Assembly: GCA_029931535.1 (NCBI GenBank)
Contig: JAQPZY010001638.1
Location: 5,759,501-5,823,500 of the forward strand
Direction: 5' to 3'
DNA: 64,000 nt
From: Margaritifera margaritifera
Taxonomy: Eukaryota; Mollusca; Bivalvia; Unionida; Margaritiferidae
The position numbers were made by a program, and so were the translations under genes. The notes beneath the pieces were generated by a model. The model did not search any database. It was not told where the DNA came from and saw nothing but the letters and a program-made list of their open reading frames with translations. Positions within the stretch are counted from its first letter, which is position 1, and every line of letters starts with the position of its first letter. Below are positions 58,062-64,000 of the stretch, one piece after another.

Positions 58062-58367
58062 TCACACTGTAGAAGATGCCTTGTTGATACATCTTTCGAA
58101 TCCTTTTAGAATGCCTTTGCCTATATTGGGTAGGGTGCAGTGTTGATTTGTTCTTCTTTCTCCAGGTTTATGGTCCGTTTTCACGGTGAGCTGCACAAGA
58201 TTGCCAATGAAGAATACAAGATGGCAATCTATGAGACCAACCAAATCAGAAGAAGTGACGTCAACTGCTGTTACATAGCATGGCAGATATCGTTTCAAAT
58301 TAGATTTATAGCGGCTCATTTCTGTCTCGGCTGCTTTCTTGAGACGTCTGTCTCCATATCGCAGACT
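58062..58367 (-). pseudogene. Coding-like remnant, unknown protein
   Basis: The minus frame reads RRLKKAAETEMSRYKSNLKR, then YLPCYVTAVDVTSSDLVGLI, then DCHLVFFIGNLVQLTVKTDH and a polar end with stop at 58062-58064. Amino-acid usage is clearly protein-like, with a helical first part and a hydrophobic middle. No ATG or acceptor fixes the start, and I do not recognise the family. It may be the C-terminus of the same decayed gene as the pieces at 58433-58711 and 59079-59267. Confidence 0.35.
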
Positions 58368-58490
58368 TTAGCTTATATTGGCAGCTGGTGGAATGGAAAC
58401 AAAAACAGATATGATGTTATGGCAGTTGAATATTAACTCATCTGTGATATTATCTTGTATAAGTCTTCTGTAATTTCTACAATGTTCAGT

Positions 58491-58608
58491 GATGACTCAA
58501 TGACAATATAAAGAGTCCAGTTTTGAGGTATACAAATCATCTGATGCTTGATGACGCAATGACAATATAAAGAGGCCAGTTTTGAGGTATACAAATCATC
58601 TGATGCTC
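58491..58608. repeat. 59-bp tandem duplication
   Basis: Units start GATGACTCAATGACAATATA (58491) and GATGACGCAATGACAATATA (58550) and are about 95 percent identical by eye. Confidence 0.95.
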
Positions 58609-59078
58609 GACGCCTGAGTCGGTCTTTATTCAGTAATGTTTGCTCTAATAAACACTGGAATGGTAAAGGAACATACAGGCGCCACACTCTCATTGATTTA
58701 AAGTTGTTCAAATCACTGATTCAGCAAGCGAATCTTTTTCCTCTTTAACTCATAGGAAACAAAATGAGTCATGAATGTTGCATTCCTCTGGAAAATCTTT
58801 GTCATCTAGGCAAGATACAACAGACACAAAAATTGTCCAGAGTTTACAACATTTCTTGCAAGCCAACACTCGCCGGGTAGAAGGCATCCTTTAGGAACGG
58901 GAAAGAAGAGTATGACAGGGATATAGACATGATGACTTCTCTTTAGATGGGCATGTACTATCACAGAGATATCATATGTTCTAACATTATGTCATAGTTA
59001 CTGTAATGAGATGCCAATGTGTATTCCTGGTTTATGTGCACACAAATGTGTGCACTCAAAACATATATTATTTTAAAA

Positions 59079-59267
59079 CTAAAGATCATGTATATCTCTA
59101 AGAGCATTTCCTATGTCCGTTTCTATTTTCTCCATTCCATGGAGATTTTCTAGATTGACTGTGATTCCATTCACTATATCAACAGCACTCTTCTGGGCAA
59201 TATTCCTCTGAGACACCTTATCACACAGCTGACTGAGTTCTTATCCCTTTTCAGCCAACTCTCTCAT
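59079..59267 (-). pseudogene. Helical coding-like remnant with one stop
   Basis: From ATG at 59265-59267 the minus frame reads MRELAEKG, an in-frame TAA, then ELSQLCDKVSQRNIAQKSAV, DIVNGITVNLENLHGMEKIE and TDIGNALRDIHDL to TAG at 59079-59081. The spacing of hydrophobic residues suggests an amphipathic helix or coiled coil. Protein not recognised. Being in line with neighbouring minus-strand pieces, it suggests a decayed gene across 58.0-59.8 kb. Confidence 0.35.
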
Positions 59268-59479
59268 GATCTAAAAATTACCAATTTCTTTCTTGCTCAT
59301 CTTCCCAGTCAAATACGTCTTTTTTCACAGCCGGAACTATACTGCCACTCAAACAGTTTAATTTTACCCTATTCACTCTCTGAGAACTGTATTTTATAAT
59401 CAATAACTTAAGATGAAATTTCAGGGCTTCAAGTTGTATGTTGTCAATTGCTTCCTCTTATAGAGCCGGACTTAAAATA

Positions 59480-59596
59480 TCAATAGATGCTAATTGTCGA
59501 TACAGGTACCATGTTAATTCAATAGATGCTAATTGTCGATACAGGTACCATGTTCATTCAATAGATGCTAATTGTCGATACAGGTACCATGTTGAT
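59480..59596. repeat. 39-bp tandem repeat, three nearly identical copies
   Basis: Copies at 59480, 59519 and 59558 of TCAATAGATGCTAATTGTCG followed by ATACAGGTACCATGTT. Only the last three or so bases vary. In the plus frame each unit is 13 codons (SIDANCRYRYHV plus one), and no stop occurs. Confidence 0.97.
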
Positions 59597-59829
59597 TCTT
59601 TTGATCTGTTTGAAGATATAGCCTCTTTTTGTCATTAGAAGAACTCATCACATTCTTGTTTGCTAATCTGGCAGTCATCACAGAGATGAAACATATACCC
59701 CCCGACCCGAACAAAAAAGACGGTAATGAAACCAATTTGTTTTTTTCCGTCTGTCTTATCCCAGCATCATGTCTCTGAATTCTTGTCAAACATTTTCTTT
59801 CTTCACAGTTTTTTCTTATCATAAATCGA

Positions 59830-62040
59830 ATGATTAAATTTAAGAAATTTTACAAAATCAGCCATGACCAAAGAAAGTGTTATTGAGGGATTGGTGATGA
59901 ATTTATTATGAAGTAAAGTTTTCAAGACACCTCAGCATTTTATGCTACTAAACGTTTTAATTTTTATCCACATGATACAACAAATTAATGTAAACACAAT
60001 TCTGACTGGACTCGATTTTTTAAAAGCGTGTTATTGATTGATCTTAAAGCGAGTCGATGCTGAATTGATAGATATTATAGAATTATTTCTTTCTTTAATT
60101 ATAGTAATATATTATTTATCGGTATATATTAAATAAAAATTCACCATAGAATATGTATATGACTGATACGCTGTTCAAATGATATTCCAAAATATTGAAT
60201 AAAAATAAAATACAATTCTTACCATTTCTTCATCATGGAATTCTTGATTACATCACATAATCTGTGTTTTCAAACTAAATAAGCGAATGTTGTTGTGACA
60301 AAAGTTAAACAACAATTTTTGTCAAACGTTGTCTAGGGAGTGATTAAATACACGTAACAACAACAATCATCGAATCTCATTTAGTAGAAAACATATACTT
60401 GCAATCTATAATGTCTAATACAGTATAGATATTCCAAATGTACAGGCTAGTTTGTACATGTACGAAACTCAGACTGGGGGCATTATAACTGAACCTGAAA
60501 AGATAGCTCTGAGTCTTGCGGGCAATTACATTTGTCATTACTGAAAATCATACTTGCTGATAACAAGGTTGTTGACAGATAAAGCAAACACTAGCAGTCG
60601 ATAATCAGAAACAGATATATTAAGAGCTGGGGCCTGTCATAACAGTATATCTTTCTATCTTTTACTCTCTACATTTCGATCTACCTATCATGTACGCACC
60701 TAACAAATTGCCTACTCCTTTCCTAAGTGGCTACCTAACTATCTATTTAACCTGGATAAGACATATTTAAAATGCATTGTTATTGAAAAATGTAATGTCC
60801 TTGAAGAAACCAACATATGGCAGTGTTTCTTTTTCCTTGTATTGTTGTGGTCTTTAAATGTTTGTAACACATATTCACTAACATAGCAAACGGTAATATT
60901 AATTATCATGAAAGCTATCGATGATTATTCGCATCAATGTATCGAGATTGCCAGCAACTTCGCTTGTCTTTTCTTACAGAAAAAGGAACCTCGTTACTTT
61001 TACAACTGTCAGTTAACTTGCAATTTTCTTTTCCTCCGTTCTCTTACTTCTTGACTGAAATAACCACTATAACTCCCCCCTTCATCTACTCGGATGACTT
61101 TATCAGAAAATGCGCCTTAATTTGAATTATTCCTACTCTATTATTATCTAGACTCAGTCACACCAAGTTGATTGACTATAATATGACTATAATATGACTA
61201 TAATTGCTTCATAAATGGACCCTACTTATCGTCGTATTGATCGGCCGATATAGAGCAGGTGCAAGAACTGTTTATTTACACGCTTTTCAGACAACTTTAG
61301 ATTGAAACCTGCTGTGTATACGATGTCTAAACCCACACGTATTAGAGTAAAGCAATAGAAAAATTTATCTCTCGCTGAGTTTGAGAAATGTATAGAAGAC
61401 ATAGTGTCAGGAATAATATTAAATATTGAAAAGAATGAAGACACACTGGGGTCTTTTCTTAAAGATCGATAGTGAACATTTCCTCGCGATAAAGGATATC
61501 TAAATCTTGAAAGAAATTAACCATTCCAGTAATCTTTAAGAAGATGATTTTTTATGTTTTCTATGCCTAAAATTGTCTTCAAATAATGTACTGTAATCAT
61601 CTTTCCCAATCCCTTTATGCAGAAGTGCAAATATCATGGAATAATGTATAGGTGAATATAGGGGTGTTTTAATGATATGTGATAATCAGTAATAGTTTTC
61701 TCACAAATTCCCTGCTTTTCTACCAGTGGGGTACATTCACCAGGAAACTAATTTTACGAATAATTATTGTCAACCTTTTAGTCTTTTTAAAGGCATGATA
61801 TGCATATTTTATTTGAGAAAACTGTCATGGTTCACCGAACACATGAATCAGAATCGATTTGCAACCAGTTTATAGAAAGCTTATCTATAATTGAAATAAA
61901 CAACAAAATTGATGTCTTCTTCATCTTTAGGAAAGAAAAACTCTATGGTTTAATATACCATAAAATCTAGTAAAGGCATGAGATGTTATTTATACTTTTA
62001 ATAAATGCAGAAAAGATAAATGTAATCGTGTCCTTTGTCA
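59830..62040. other. Non-coding stretch
   Basis: Only small ATTATGACTATA-type triplications near 61175-61205. No gene supported. Confidence 0.55.
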
Positions 62041-62052
62041 AGTGAGAGCAAT

Positions 62053-62996
62053 CAGTTTGTATGCATGCTGTGGGCTCGATAGTTGTGCTACGAAAAGGGT
62101 GAACCATTTTGTGATCACACTCTCCGCACAGGCTTTACCGTTTAGGTGGTGTTACCCTTCGGGATACCTGTCCGTAGGAGATGACTCCGATTGTATATGA
62201 TGTAGCCAATACTAACAAGCACAAAGAAGCTGGATATGGACAGTGACCTAAATAATACTTTTTTCTTCCTTTTTAGTTCTACTGTTTTCTCACTCCATGT
62301 TAGCCATTTGTTTCATGTCCTCCTCAATTTGTTCAAGGTCTTCTTCTAATTCTTACAACTCTTTTTCCTCGAAATATTGTAATTAATCTGTTTAAATTTC
62401 CTCCTCTCTTTTCTTAGCGTTTCAAACGGCCTGTTTGATTTGTCTGTCTGCAGTCGCACAGTAGATTGTAGGCTACTTCATATTTATTTGTCTGTCAGCT
62501 TTAGCAAAGCTTTAATGCATAATGTTGTTTTTTTATTATTTCACTCTGTTGCTCTTTATCCAGGCCTTGAAGGTTTCCGCCTTCTGTTTTGAGTTCATTA
62601 AATTCATTCATCTCATTAGACTGTATGCTTTTAACATGATATTTGGTGAGATTCCACGCATACTTTGTTCAGTGAGAGCAATCAGGACACTATTTAGGGA
62701 TACTAAGTATTTAGGAACTGAAAAAGTCACTAATTAGGTGTCAATAAAAGTTAGTAACTAATCGTCCCCTAAAGTAACTAACTTGAGTTATAAAATTTAC
62801 TTATTTTGAAGAATCCCAACTTCCTTTTGCTTGTTAGTATCGGATACGTCATACCCAAACTGAGTCGTCTCCTACAGAGAGGTATCTCAAAGGGTAACAC
62901 CTAAACGGCAAAGCCTGTGCGGAGTGTGCCAACACAAAACAGTTGAGACTTTGCGTAGCACAACTATAGAACCTATAGCATCCAAACAAACTATAC
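62053..62996. mobile_element. Element with ~180-bp terminal inverted repeats
   Basis: Left arm 62053-62233 and right arm 62817-62996 are inverted copies; shared words include ATAGTTGTGCTACG, CTCCGCACAGGCTTTACCG / TTTAGGTG, GTAGGAGA and ATACTAACAAGC. Arms differ by substitutions and small indels, so the copy is old. The ~580-base interior holds, on the minus strand around 62285-62440, a broken Glu-rich coiled coil with ELEEDLEQIEEDMKQMANME between stops. No transposase is recognised. It is probably a non-autonomous DNA transposon. Confidence 0.8.
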
Positions 62997-62999
62997 ATC

Positions 63000-64000
63000 A
63001 TAGGAACAAATATTACATCCCCCTAAATGATGTGATTTTTTTTTACCATTTATATGTCTGAGACAAAATATACAATAAATATCATTTACTGCGCATCCTT
63101 AAAAGCAATTTTAACAGTGTGATGCTACAGAAAGTATTAGGCTATAAAATGGATAAGCCTTCTAAATTCACATTTGAGGAGATTTGTAAACTGCTTGTAC
63201 CCATCTGTATGTCAGATATCACGATATAATATTTAATTGTGTACGGTTATTTACCTGATAGAATAGTTCCAAGAATTTGCTTTGCATCACAACCCTTACA
63301 TCTTTGTAGTTTATATTCTGCTCTGGTGTCAATCTTCGATAAGGCTCTGCCGTCCACCTTTGGTGTTGCTCCTTTAGAACACTTTTCCCTTAGAGACGAG
63401 GCTGACATTACGTCCGCTATTCTTACCTCAACCTTCAGTATTGTCCCTTCAGGACATCGCTGTATACGATTTTAGTTATATGTTTGTTTCCAAACGCTAA
63501 CTAAATTATTACGAAAAAATCGATTTAACTTTCTAAACATTTCACTATGGTCAAGAAATCTAATTGTAGACCAGTCCGATTGTTCTCCACTTAGTACATT
63601 GATATCACAGAAATGTTTATAAAATCAAATTTAGGTCAATAGGTTAAAACCCGGATTTGACTTTTTCTTAAAAAATTTCCCAATGGTTCAAAATATTTTC
63701 ATCATCATACTACTTATATATGTTTAATAGGGTGGGCATATATAATAGAGAAAAGCGTATGATTAACTCTAGTTCGCTGCAGACTTCTAGGTCAAAAATT
63801 GAAATAGTACGCTCTTTATCCTACGATGCTTCTCTTCCTGTTTTCCAAAAGAGATCAAGAAATGTTGTTAAATTTAACAATTTCAAAGGAAGACTAAAAT
63901 CCAGACGAATCACGTCAGTAAAATATTTGGATAAAATACTACGTACAAAACTATATAGCGGTCTTTCTGAGAGCAAAGATTGATAATTTGAAGACTTCCA
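63000..64000. other. No supported gene
   Basis: Two plus-strand frames, 63239-63475 and 63720-63983, have mixed composition but no recognisable domain, splice site pair or promoter. Either might be an exon; I cannot support it. Confidence 0.4.

Noticed and set aside
59079..59267. t-SNARE-like helix
   Set aside because: Heptad-like spacing alone is not diagnostic, and no central Gln layer could be established.

Overview
This is an AT-rich animal genome window, most likely from a mollusc or another lophotrochozoan. The clues are long (TA)n, (CA)n, (CT)n, (AAT)n and (CATA)n arrays, two tRNA-derived SINE families in several copies, LINE, DIRS-type and mariner remnants, fold-back elements, and isolated coding-like exons with GT/AG borders. 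There are no bacterial operons, rRNA genes or CRISPR arrays. The species assignment is inference.

The outstanding object is at about 0.46-11.8 kb: a decayed, nearly gene-complete Polinton/Maverick (polintovirus-like) element read almost entirely from the minus strand. In transcription order (right to left) it holds a protein-primed family B DNA polymerase; a small accessory block with a BIR (inhibitor-of-apoptosis) domain and a duplicated short gene; an FtsK/A32-type packaging ATPase; several uncharacterised small proteins; a retroviral-type integrase with a C-terminal chromodomain; a penton-like minor capsid protein; and the N-terminal part of the double jelly-roll major capsid protein. Nearly every gene carries in-frame stops and frameshifts, and catalytic residues of the polymerase are replaced. 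A short zinc-knuckle reading frame diverges from the polymerase across a palindromic TATA sequence at 11371-11384. I found no adenoviral-type protease and no left terminus. The right terminus is unclear; a 77-bp tandem repeat at 12.05-12.2 kb may belong to it.

12.4-17.1 kb holds a coiled-coil ORF, a compact promoter-like cluster (CRE, CCAAT, TATA) and a decayed plus-strand LINE. 17-30 kb is mostly non-coding, with minisatellites (including an 83-bp unit that becomes a 50-bp unit at 25.9-26.8 kb), a possible solo LTR and at least two plausible host exons (22445-22532 and 23498-23628, plus strand). 30-48 kb has large microsatellites, the SINEs, a minus-strand DIRS/Ngaro-like remnant (about 36.2-37.8 kb), several fold-back elements and a possible terminal exon at 40964-41179 (minus). 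48-64 kb has TA arrays, a mariner transposase fragment, a good candidate first coding exon of a type II membrane protein (52941-53132), a cluster of decayed minus-strand coding pieces (58-59.9 kb) and a ~940-bp element with ~180-bp inverted repeats (62053-62996). No complete host gene is visible.
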